DNA of 64,000 nucleotides from assembly GCA_029547185.1 (NCBI GenBank), contig JAKPPU010000046.1:62001-126000 (forward strand), in the 5' to 3' direction. Below are positions 38,938 through 47,235 of the stretch, piece after piece. Numbering within the stretch: position 1 is the stretch's first letter; the number at the start of each line of letters is the position of its first letter. The notes under the pieces are model-generated. The model saw only the letters and a program-made list of their open reading frames with translations, had not been told where the DNA came from and made no database searches. Source of the stretch: Deltaproteobacteria bacterium. GTDB taxonomy: Bacteria; Desulfobacterota; Desulfomonilia; UBA1062. The translations under genes and the position numbers were made by a program.

Positions 38938-40893
38938 ATGCCGTGTACACTGTTTCCCAAGCTGTTCGAAGAAGGAAGGATCGGAAGGATGAGGGTGAAG
39001 AACCGCATCGTCATGCCGCCCATGGCGACGAACTATGCCGGCCCTTCGGGAGAGGCCACCGACCGCCTGATCCGGTACTATGCGGAGCGGGCCAAGGGCG
39101 GCGCAGGGCTGATCATCGTTGAGAACGTCCAGGTGAAGTACCCGCAGGGCAAGAACGTGGCGTGCCAGCTCCGGCTCGATGACGGCAAGTACATCCCGAG
39201 CTTCCAGGAGCTCGCCGAGGCGGTGCATGCCCACGATGCGCGCATCTTCATCCAGATCCACCATGCCGGACGGCAGTACCACGACATCGAGGGCGCCGAA
39301 GGCGTCGACCCCTCGGGCATACCCGACGGGTTTCTCCAGCAGCCCGTGCGGCCGCTGACAAACGAGGAGATCCTCGATCTCATCGAGCGCTTCTCCGAGA
39401 CCGCGCTCAGGGCGCAAAGGGCCGGGCTCGACGGCATCGAGTTCCACGGGGCCCACGGATACCTCATCAGCGAGTTCATGTCCCCCCACACCAACCAGAG
39501 GGTCGATGAATGGGGCGGCACCTTCGAGCGCCGGATGAAGTTCCCCTTGAAGATCATCGAGCGCACGCGGGAAAAGGTCGGGCCCGATTTCCCCCTGTCC
39601 TTCCGGTTCAGCGCCGATGAGTTCGTGCCCGGAGGAAACACCCTGGAGGATTCGACGAAGATCGCGCAGTATCTGGAGAACGCGGGCATCGATGTGCTCC
39701 ATGTCAGCGCGGGCATCTACGAATCCATGCCGCGCATTCTCGAGCCCATGCGCTTCAAGGAAGGCTGGCGCACCTACCTGGCGGCGGAAATCAAAAAAGT
39801 CGTGAAGATCCCGGTCATCACGGTGGGGCAGATCCGGAGCCCCGAGGTCGCCGAGCAGGTCCTCGAAGAGGGCAAGGCCGACTTCGTTGCCGTGGGCAGG
39901 ACCCTCATCGCCGATCCCCACTGGCCCGCAAAGGTCCGGGATGCCCGGGTGCCCGAGATACGCAAATGCATCAGCTGCAACATCGGCTGCATCGGCGGCT
40001 ATGTCTTCAACGACCGCTACATGAGGTGCACGGTAAACCCGGTCACGGGCCACGAGCGGCTCGAGGGATGGACGAACCTCATCCCGGCGGAAAGGAAGAA
40101 AAAGGTGATGGTCATCGGGGCCGGCCCGGGCGGCATGGAGGCCGCGAGGGTGGCAGCCTTGAGGGGGCATTCGGTCACCCTCTACGACAGGGAAAACGAC
40201 CTGGGCGGCCAGCTCAGAGTCGCGGTCAGGGGGCCGGGCAAGGACAAGCTGGGATTCATCCCCGAATATTATTCCACTGCGCTCAAACTTGCCGGGGTCC
40301 AAATGAAGATGGGCACTTCGGTGAATGAAGAGACCATCAGAGCGGAAAAGCCCGACGTGGTCATCTTTGCAACCGGTGCCGTGCCCGTCGTCCCGGACAT
40401 AAAGGGCGCCGACAACCCCGACATGGTGAGGGGGAGCTGGGACGTCCTCAGCGGCGCGGCGCAGGTGCCCGGCAGGAAGGTCGTCGTGGCCGGCGGGGGC
40501 CTGGTCGGATGCGAAACCGCCCTGCTCCTGGCAGAACAGGGCAAAGAGGTCACGATCGTGGAGATGATGGACGAGCTCGCCTCGGACATGGAGCCCATCA
40601 CCCGCTACGACTTCCTCACCGAGCTGCTTCCCAAGGCAGGGATCAGGACAGCCCTGAAGATGGTCATTGCCGAGATCACGGATCAGGGCGTGGTGGTGCT
40701 CGACCGCTGGCAGAGAAAGTCGCTCATCGAGGCGGACAACGTGGTGATCGCCCTCGGATCGAGGCCGGTGGAAGACCTGACGGGCATAGCCCGTGACTGC
40801 GCTCAGGAGGTCTATGCCATCGGAGACTGCAGAGAGCCCCGCAAGATCATCAACGCAACGTTCGAGGGGGCATCGGTCGCCCGCATGATCTGA
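38938..40893 (+). CDS. 2,4-dienoyl-CoA reductase-like NADH:flavin oxidoreductase
   Basis: KNRIVMPPMATNYAG; GIEFHGAHGYLISEFMSPHTNQRVDEWGG; CISCNIGCIGGY; GAGPGGMEAARVAALRGH. Confidence 0.93.
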   Translation: MPCTLFPKLFEEGRIGRMRVKNRIVMPPMATNYAGPSGEATDRLIRYYAERAKGGAGLIIVENVQVKYPQGKNVACQLRLDDGKYIPSFQELAEAVHAHDARIFIQIHHAGRQYHDIEGAEGVDPSGIPDGFLQQPVRPLTNEEILDLIERFSETALRAQRAGLDGIEFHGAHGYLISEFMSPHTNQRVDEWGGTFERRMKFPLKIIERTREKVGPDFPLSFRFSADEFVPGGNTLEDSTKIAQYLENAGIDVLHVSAGIYESMPRILEPMRFKEGWRTYLAAEIKKVVKIPVITVGQIRSPEVAEQVLEEGKADFVAVGRTLIADPHWPAKVRDARVPEIRKCISCNIGCIGGYVFNDRYMRCTVNPVTGHERLEGWTNLIPAERKKKVMVIGAGPGGMEAARVAALRGHSVTLYDRENDLGGQLRVAVRGPGKDKLGFIPEYYSTALKLAGVQMKMGTSVNEETIRAEKPDVVIFATGAVPVVPDIKGADNPDMVRGSWDVLSGAAQVPGRKVVVAGGGLVGCETALLLAEQGKEVTIVEMMDELASDMEPITRYDFLTELLPKAGIRTALKMVIAEITDQGVVVLDRWQRKSLIEADNVVIALGSRPVEDLTGIARDCAQEVYAIGDCREPRKIINATFEGASVARMI

Positions 40894-40917
40894 CGGCGCA
40901 GACCTTCTCCGACCGCG

Positions 40918-42018
40918 TCACGCCCGTGCCCCGGAATCATCCCGACAGGGCTTCAGGTCCGGATCATGGGTGTTCATCTTCCGGTAGTTGCTGGGAGTGG
41001 TGCCTGTCCAGTGCTTGAAGGCGTGATAAAAATTAGCCACATCCTTGTAGCCGAGCTCCGTTGCGATGTTTTCTATGGGCATTTTCGTCGAGGCGATGAG
41101 CTCGAGAGCCTTGTTCTTCCGGATCTCGCCTAAAAGGGCCTTGTACGATATCCCCTCTGCCGAGAGGTGGCGCCTCAGGGTCCGGGTCGACATGTTCAGC
41201 CTTCGTGCCAGCTTATCGAAGCAGGGGGGCTCTTTGTGCGGGAACAGCAGCTCCTGCTGTATCCTGTCCAGAGTGGACTTCTGCTCGTGAAGGCATGAAT
41301 ATGCCCGCTTGCACTCTCTCTCATAGATATTCCTCGTCAGGGAGTTGGCAAGAGGCAGCCGGGCAGTCAGATAGCTCTTGTCGAAAATCACCTGGTACCT
41401 GTCTGCATTGAATACAACCGGACAATTGAAAACATCCTGGTACGCCCTGGCATATTCAGGCCGCGGATATGTCAGAGTTATCTCTTTCAGAATGAGAGGC
41501 GTGCCCAGGATATTGCAGCACAGGGTATAGGCCGACACCGTATCGCGCTCGCACAGAAAGCGTCTCAAGTCCCCGAACTCGATGAGCTCATTGCATCTCA
41601 TGACGGCGTAGTCGCCCTTGATGAAGAGCTCGTACCGGCAGTATGTCTGAGTGAGCTCGATATATTTGAACATCATGTGCATTGCGTCGAGGAAGGTGTC
41701 ACAGAACATTGCCGGGATGGCGACCCTGGTCATGGCGCTGACATTGTGCAGCCTGCCGATCTCCAGCCCGAGCTTCGGGTCGGGAATCAGGGAAATGGCC
41801 CTCCTGAAGATCTTCAGCTCCTCCTCCGGGGTGATGAACATTTCAGGATCGGCCAGGTCATGAATGTTTATCGTGCTGCCGTACAGCAGAAGCTCGGCCG
41901 TGATGTTGAACCTCTTTGCATACTCGACGAGGATGTTTATGCTGTAGATGGAACGCTTGAGGTTAAGGCGGTCCGTTGACTTGATATGAATCCTGCTGAG
42001 ATCGATGGGCTGACTCAT
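40918..42018 (-). CDS. AraC family transcriptional regulator (AraC_binding_2/arabinose-binding-like N-terminus)
   Basis: C-terminal LARRLNMSTRTLRRHLSAEGISYKALLGEIRKNKALELIASTKMPIENIATELGYKDVANFYHAFKHWTGTTPSNYRK. Confidence 0.93.
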   Translation of the reverse strand: MSQPIDLSRIHIKSTDRLNLKRSIYSINILVEYAKRFNITAELLLYGSTINIHDLADPEMFITPEEELKIFRRAISLIPDPKLGLEIGRLHNVSAMTRVAIPAMFCDTFLDAMHMMFKYIELTQTYCRYELFIKGDYAVMRCNELIEFGDLRRFLCERDTVSAYTLCCNILGTPLILKEITLTYPRPEYARAYQDVFNCPVVFNADRYQVIFDKSYLTARLPLANSLTRNIYERECKRAYSCLHEQKSTLDRIQQELLFPHKEPPCFDKLARRLNMSTRTLRRHLSAEGISYKALLGEIRKNKALELIASTKMPIENIATELGYKDVANFYHAFKHWTGTTPSNYRKMNTHDPDLKPCRDDSGARA

Positions 42019-42495
42019 AAGCAAAGCTCCCATACTTGTTGTTCGCCTCAATGATCCGAGAGAATCCTGCCACAACCCGTCATATGGATGATCCTGTCTC
42101 CATCCAACTTAATTATATCATCTCCATGGCCGGAGATTCCAGCTAATTAATAATGTATGCAACTATAATATAGAACTTATTCTCTTAACAGGGAATATGA
42201 ATGAAGGTCAAATATAGTGTGATTAGCGGCCATCGCTCAACGAGCGTCGGCCGTCATGCGATGCACCGCCACAAAGGAAGCGATGCCTCAAAACCGCTCC
42301 CGGCCTCGATTTTCCTGTGCCGGGAGAAAGAATATTCTTAAAGGATCATGAAATTTATGCCCTTCCCATATCCTTTCTGACCGCGGTCCACAACTGAATT
42401 GACCTCCGGCCATATTGTCCGGAACGAGCCCGGCATCTATCTTCTCAGCAGCAAATAAAATGTAAGCTCATAAGGCAATACGACAAGGAGGGATT

Positions 42496-42882
42496 ATGGC
42501 GATCTTTAAAAGCACGGAGAATTTGTATGAGGTCCTTGGAGGGTTCTGGAAGAAGCTCTACGAACAGGATGATTTCAACAAAGGCGTGAAGCTGGCGGAT
42601 GTGCAGATCAAGTTCGAGATATCGGATCCTTCAGCCATCATCTGGGTCGGACCCGACGGCATCGAGTTCGGCGATCAGCCGAACCTGAAGGCGGACGTCA
42701 CCATGCAGCTCGCCGGAGACGTATGCCACGCGTTCTGGAAAAAGGAGTTGAGCCTTCCGGTAGCGCTTGCCAAGCGGAAGATCAAATCAAAGGGGAACAT
42801 CGCAAAGGTCATGAAGCTCCTTCCGGTCCTGAAGCCGGCTTACGAGCTCTACCCTGAGTACATGAAAAAATACGGCATCTGA
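42496..42882 (+). CDS. SCP2 sterol-binding domain protein
   Basis: KLADVQIKFEISDPSAIIWVGPDG...ADVTMQLAGDVCHAFWKKELSLPVALAKRKIKSKGNIAKVMKLLPVLKPAYELY. Confidence 0.85.
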   Translation: MAIFKSTENLYEVLGGFWKKLYEQDDFNKGVKLADVQIKFEISDPSAIIWVGPDGIEFGDQPNLKADVTMQLAGDVCHAFWKKELSLPVALAKRKIKSKGNIAKVMKLLPVLKPAYELYPEYMKKYGI

Positions 42883-42933
42883 CAATCTTCACCACATCAC
42901 GACTGAACAGACATCATGAGCTGAGGAGGAGCT

Positions 42934-44535
42934 GTGGCAATGTTCGACTACGTAGAAGGCCTTTTTTCGGATGAGGTAGCCAGGAAATGCGAGAGTACGC
43001 CTGATGCTCAGGTGGTCGTCTTCGAGAACGGAGAGGGCTTTGCTGACGAGATCGTAACGTACAAGGACCTGTTCTTGAACGGCTGCAGGATGGCAAAGGC
43101 GCTGAAGGATGCCGGAATCGGCAGGGGAGACCGCTTCAGTCTGGTCATGAGGAACCATCCGGAGTTCATCTATACCCTGGTTGCCGCATCGCTGACCGGA
43201 TCCGTCGTGGTGCCCATCGATCCCAGGTCAAAGGGCAGCAAGCTGACCTACCAGGTCAGGGACTCGAACTCGAAGGGCATCATCTTCACGAACGAGTTCT
43301 ATCCCGACGTGCAGAAAACCCTCGATGAGCTCCCCGATGTCAAGGTCGTGGGCATCTCGTACAAAGAGGGTTTTGAAAAGCCGTACCGCTCGGAGTATCC
43401 ATCCTTGAACGCGATCATCGAAGGCCCGGAGGTCGATCCCCCGGACGACAGGAACAGAGAGCTCAACACCCCCTTCGAGGTGATCTACACCTCGGGCACG
43501 ACCGGAGACCCCAAGGGCGTCGTCATCAAGGCGAGCCGCTGGCCCATGTTCAAGCTGCTGGCCCAGGGCATCTGGCAGTACAAGAGCGATGACAAGCTCT
43601 ACACCGGGCTTTCTCTCACTCACGGGAATGCCCAGGCCGTGACCATGGTGCCGGCAATCATGCTCGGAATCCCCGCGGTCATAAGCAGGAAGTTCACCAA
43701 GAGCAGGCTCTGGGACATCTGCCGCAAGCACGGGTGCACCACCTTCTCGCTCCTGGGCGGCATGATGATGGGCATCTACAGTGAGCCGAGAAAGCCTGAC
43801 GACGCCGACAACCCGGTTCGCAAGGTCTTGAGCGCCGGGACTCCGCGGAGCATATGGGAGGATTTCGAGAAGCGCTTCAACGTGAAGATCCATGAATGGT
43901 ACGCCGCCGTCGAAGGAGGGTTCGCCCATAATCCTCCCGGCGTAGGGCCCGTCGGTTCCTTCGGCAAACCCATCGAAGGCGTCATGGACATCAAGATCGT
44001 CCGCGAAGACGACTCCGAGTGCGAACCCGGGGAGATCGGCGAGCTCATCGTGGTCCCCAAGCAGGGCAAGGCCGAGGTGGAGTATCTCGGCAAGAAAAAG
44101 GCGTCCGAAGAGAAAACCCGGGGCGGCGTCCTGCGGTCCGGAGACATGTGCCACAAGGACAAGGACGGCTGGCTGTACTTCGACTTCAGAAAGGGCGGGG
44201 GCTTAAGACGCCAGGGCGACTTCATCATGCCCGAGTACGTGGAGAAGGCCCTTGCAGACCTTCCCGAGATAACGGACGTCTGCGTCTACGGGATACCGGC
44301 GGAGTCGGGAGCACCGGGAGAGAGCGACATCGTGGCTGCGGTCGTCATTGCCCCGGGGTGCACCCTCGATTCGAAGAAGATCTACAAGGTCCTGGAGAAG
44401 AGCCTCGAGAAGAATTCGATCCCCTCTTTCCTCCAGGTCGTGGAAGAGATCCCCAAGTCGGCGTCGGAGAAGAACCTCGACCGCATTCTTAAGGAGGAAT
44501 TCCGTAAAGACGCCCCGAATGTCTTCAAGTTCTGA
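42934..44535 (+). CDS. AMP-dependent acyl-CoA ligase
   Basis: EVIYTSGTTGDPKGVVIKA; LRSGDMCHKDKDGWLYFDFRKGGGLRRQGDFI. Confidence 0.92.
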   Translation: MAMFDYVEGLFSDEVARKCESTPDAQVVVFENGEGFADEIVTYKDLFLNGCRMAKALKDAGIGRGDRFSLVMRNHPEFIYTLVAASLTGSVVVPIDPRSKGSKLTYQVRDSNSKGIIFTNEFYPDVQKTLDELPDVKVVGISYKEGFEKPYRSEYPSLNAIIEGPEVDPPDDRNRELNTPFEVIYTSGTTGDPKGVVIKASRWPMFKLLAQGIWQYKSDDKLYTGLSLTHGNAQAVTMVPAIMLGIPAVISRKFTKSRLWDICRKHGCTTFSLLGGMMMGIYSEPRKPDDADNPVRKVLSAGTPRSIWEDFEKRFNVKIHEWYAAVEGGFAHNPPGVGPVGSFGKPIEGVMDIKIVREDDSECEPGEIGELIVVPKQGKAEVEYLGKKKASEEKTRGGVLRSGDMCHKDKDGWLYFDFRKGGGLRRQGDFIMPEYVEKALADLPEITDVCVYGIPAESGAPGESDIVAAVVIAPGCTLDSKKIYKVLEKSLEKNSIPSFLQVVEEIPKSASEKNLDRILKEEFRKDAPNVFKF

Positions 44536-44560
44536 AATAAAAATATGGGAGGATTTCACT

Positions 44561-45823
44561 ATGTCAGTTGCTTTTGAATTCACCGACCTCCAGGAGGTCA
44601 GTCCGATCGAATTGAGCGATTATCATGAGGATCTGAGAAAAACGTTGAGAAAGTTTGCAACCAGCGTCATCAGGCCTGTATCCGTCGAGCTGGACCAGAT
44701 GACCCCGGAAGAGGTCATCAAGAAGGGGTCGCCCTTCTGGTCCACCATGAAGCAGATGCACGGGCTCGGATACCATACCATATTCCTTCCCGAAGCCTAT
44801 GGCGGCATCGGGCTCGATCCGCTGGCGCTCCACATGTTCTTCGAGGAGATCAGCTTCGGAAGCGTCGGCTTCGGCGTTGCCATCGGCGTGGACGCCTTCC
44901 CCACGTTCTTTGCGCTCATGGTGGCGGCCGAGAGGCCTGAGCTCATCGACGAAGTCATCATACCCTATGCGGGCGATACCGACGCAAAGCTCACGGGATG
45001 CTGGGCCATAACTGAGCCCGACCGCGGCTCCGACATCCTGACGCCGGGGGCCCCCTGGTTCAGGAACCCGAAGATAAGCCACAACCTCGTGGGCAAGAGG
45101 GTGGACGGCGGGTATGTCCTCAACGGCCAGAAGGCTGCCTGGGTATCCTGCGGCACCACGGCCCGTCAGGCAGCCCTCTTTTTCGGCACGGACAAGTCCA
45201 AGGGCATGGCAGGAGGTGCAATCGCCGTCGTCGATCTCGACCAGAAGGGCGTCACCAGGGGAAAGCCCCTGAACAAGATAGGCCAGCGTGATCTGCCCCA
45301 GGGCGAGATCTTCTTCGAGGACGTCTTCGTCCCGGACAGCCGGATCATCACCGACGAGGAGGGCTACGAGGACTTCACCGACGTGGTTCTCGGCGTTGCA
45401 AACGCCATTATGGCCGTCATCGGCCTGGGCGGCGGCAGGGCTGCCTTCGAAGAGGCATTGGCCTATTCAAAGGAGCGCGTCCAGGGAGGCACGCTGCTGT
45501 GCGACCACGAAGCGATCCAGGTCAAGCTCGCGAACATGTACATCAATCTCGAAGCGGCTCGTCAGATCACCAGGAACGTGCTGAATTACAACCTGACCTC
45601 CATGCCGCCGAGGACAGAGCTTTCCATGGCTTCCAAGATCTATACCACCAATACCTGCTATCAGGTGGCGCACGAGGCCATCCAGGTTTTCGGCGGGAAC
45701 GGCCTCTCGAAGGAATACCTCATCGAGAAGCTCTTCCGCGACCTCAGGGCCACCCTGATCGAGGACGGGTCGAATGACAGCCTGACCATCGCTGTGGCAA
45801 GGAAGCTGATCTACGGAGAATAA
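44561..45823 (+). CDS. Acyl-CoA dehydrogenase
   Basis: CWAITEPDRGSDI; VFGGNGLSKEYLIEKLFRDLRATLIEDGSNDS. Confidence 0.92.
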   Translation: MSVAFEFTDLQEVSPIELSDYHEDLRKTLRKFATSVIRPVSVELDQMTPEEVIKKGSPFWSTMKQMHGLGYHTIFLPEAYGGIGLDPLALHMFFEEISFGSVGFGVAIGVDAFPTFFALMVAAERPELIDEVIIPYAGDTDAKLTGCWAITEPDRGSDILTPGAPWFRNPKISHNLVGKRVDGGYVLNGQKAAWVSCGTTARQAALFFGTDKSKGMAGGAIAVVDLDQKGVTRGKPLNKIGQRDLPQGEIFFEDVFVPDSRIITDEEGYEDFTDVVLGVANAIMAVIGLGGGRAAFEEALAYSKERVQGGTLLCDHEAIQVKLANMYINLEAARQITRNVLNYNLTSMPPRTELSMASKIYTTNTCYQVAHEAIQVFGGNGLSKEYLIEKLFRDLRATLIEDGSNDSLTIAVARKLIYGE

Positions 45824-45944
45824 CGCGGTCCTCGCCTTTGCGGGGATCGTGCAAAGGTCTTCCAGCCGGCAGGAGAGAGCGTAGGAGCTTAAGGATGCTC
45901 GGAACAGCAAGATACAGGAACACCATGGAGGGAAGGAGCAGGTA

Positions 45945-47183
45945 ATGGATAGCGCATATATCATCGGCGTCGGTATGATCCGGTTCGGCAAGTACCTCAA
46001 CGGGTCTGTCAGGGGCATGGCCAGGGAGGCATTCGAGCTCGTTCTCAAGGATGCCGGACTGACGAAGGATGCAATCGAGGCAGCCTACATATCGAATACG
46101 TTCTGGGGCATGTTCTCCAACCAGCACTCCATCAAGGGAGAGGTGATGCTGTGGGATATCGGGATGAACGGCATCCCCATCGTCAACTGCGAGAACGCGT
46201 GTGCAGGGGCCTCCACGGCCCTGCACCTCGGGTATACGGCGATCAGGGCGGGCATGTACGACGTGGTGCTGGCCCTGGGCTCGGAGAAGATCACCCACGA
46301 GAACAAGGCCCTCTCTCTGAGCGCCTATGCCACGTGCATGGACGTGGAGAACTTCGACAAGCAGCTTAAGATGTTTGAAGACATGACCAGGAAGCTCGAC
46401 TTCAAGATCCCCGAAGGCGAGACCCCTCCGGGCGTGGGAAGGAGCGTCTTCATGGACGCCTACGCCATGGGCGCCAGGTGGCACATGAACAAATACGGCT
46501 CTACGAAGAGGCAGCTCGCCGTCATCTGCTCGAAGAACCATTTCCACGGCTCTTTGAACCCCAAGGCCCAGTTCCAGGAGCCCATGACCGTCGATGAGGT
46601 CATGAACGCAAAGCCGGTGACCTATCCGCTCACGGTTCCCATGTGCGCGCCCGTCGGAGATGGGGCGGCCGCTGCGATTCTCTGCTCCGAGCGCTATCTG
46701 AGGAAACTGAAGAACGCGCGGCCGGTCAGGATCCTGGCCTCCGTTCTGGGCACCGGAACCAACAGGGATATGGAGGGGGTAGACATCGGCGAGCGCCTGT
46801 CCAGGAAGGCCTACGAGACAGCCGGGCTCGGACCCGGCGACATCGACCTGGCCGAGCTCCACGACGCTACTGCCTATGGAGAGCTACACCAGTGCGAGGC
46901 CATGGGGTTCTGCCCTCCGGGTGAAGGCGGGATATTCGCGGAATCCGGGGCCACGACCCTCGGCGGCAGCCTGCCCGTGAACACGAGCGGCGGACTCGAG
47001 TGCAGGGGGCATCCCATCGGCGCTTCCGGTCTTGCCCAGATCCACGAGATCGTGGAACAGCTCCGGGGAGAGGCCGGGAAAAGGCAGGTTGAGGGCGCCC
47101 GCATCGGACTGACGGAGAACGGCGGCGGAAACCTCGGTGTGGAAGAGGCATCCATGACCATCCATATCCTCGAGAGGGTCTGA
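45945..47183 (+). CDS. Thiolase-family protein
   Basis: NCENACAGASTALHLGYTAI; LSRKAYETAGLGPGDIDLAELHDATAYGELHQ; SGGLECRGHPIGASGLAQI. Confidence 0.9.
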   Translation: MDSAYIIGVGMIRFGKYLNGSVRGMAREAFELVLKDAGLTKDAIEAAYISNTFWGMFSNQHSIKGEVMLWDIGMNGIPIVNCENACAGASTALHLGYTAIRAGMYDVVLALGSEKITHENKALSLSAYATCMDVENFDKQLKMFEDMTRKLDFKIPEGETPPGVGRSVFMDAYAMGARWHMNKYGSTKRQLAVICSKNHFHGSLNPKAQFQEPMTVDEVMNAKPVTYPLTVPMCAPVGDGAAAAILCSERYLRKLKNARPVRILASVLGTGTNRDMEGVDIGERLSRKAYETAGLGPGDIDLAELHDATAYGELHQCEAMGFCPPGEGGIFAESGATTLGGSLPVNTSGGLECRGHPIGASGLAQIHEIVEQLRGEAGKRQVEGARIGLTENGGGNLGVEEASMTIHILERV

Positions 47184-47235
47184 TTGGTCTGTCACCTTAA
47201 AGCCAGGCAACAAGCCATGAATGGGAGGGTTTATT

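Noticed and set aside
38683-40302. 539-aa minus-strand ORF
   Set aside because: Antisense to the well-supported dienoyl-CoA reductase-like gene.
42229-42256. CGGCC-atc-GCTC-aac-GAGC-gtc-GGCCG hairpin upstream of the SCP2 gene
   Set aside because: Short interrupted stem; could be an operator but not distinguishable from chance in GC-rich DNA.
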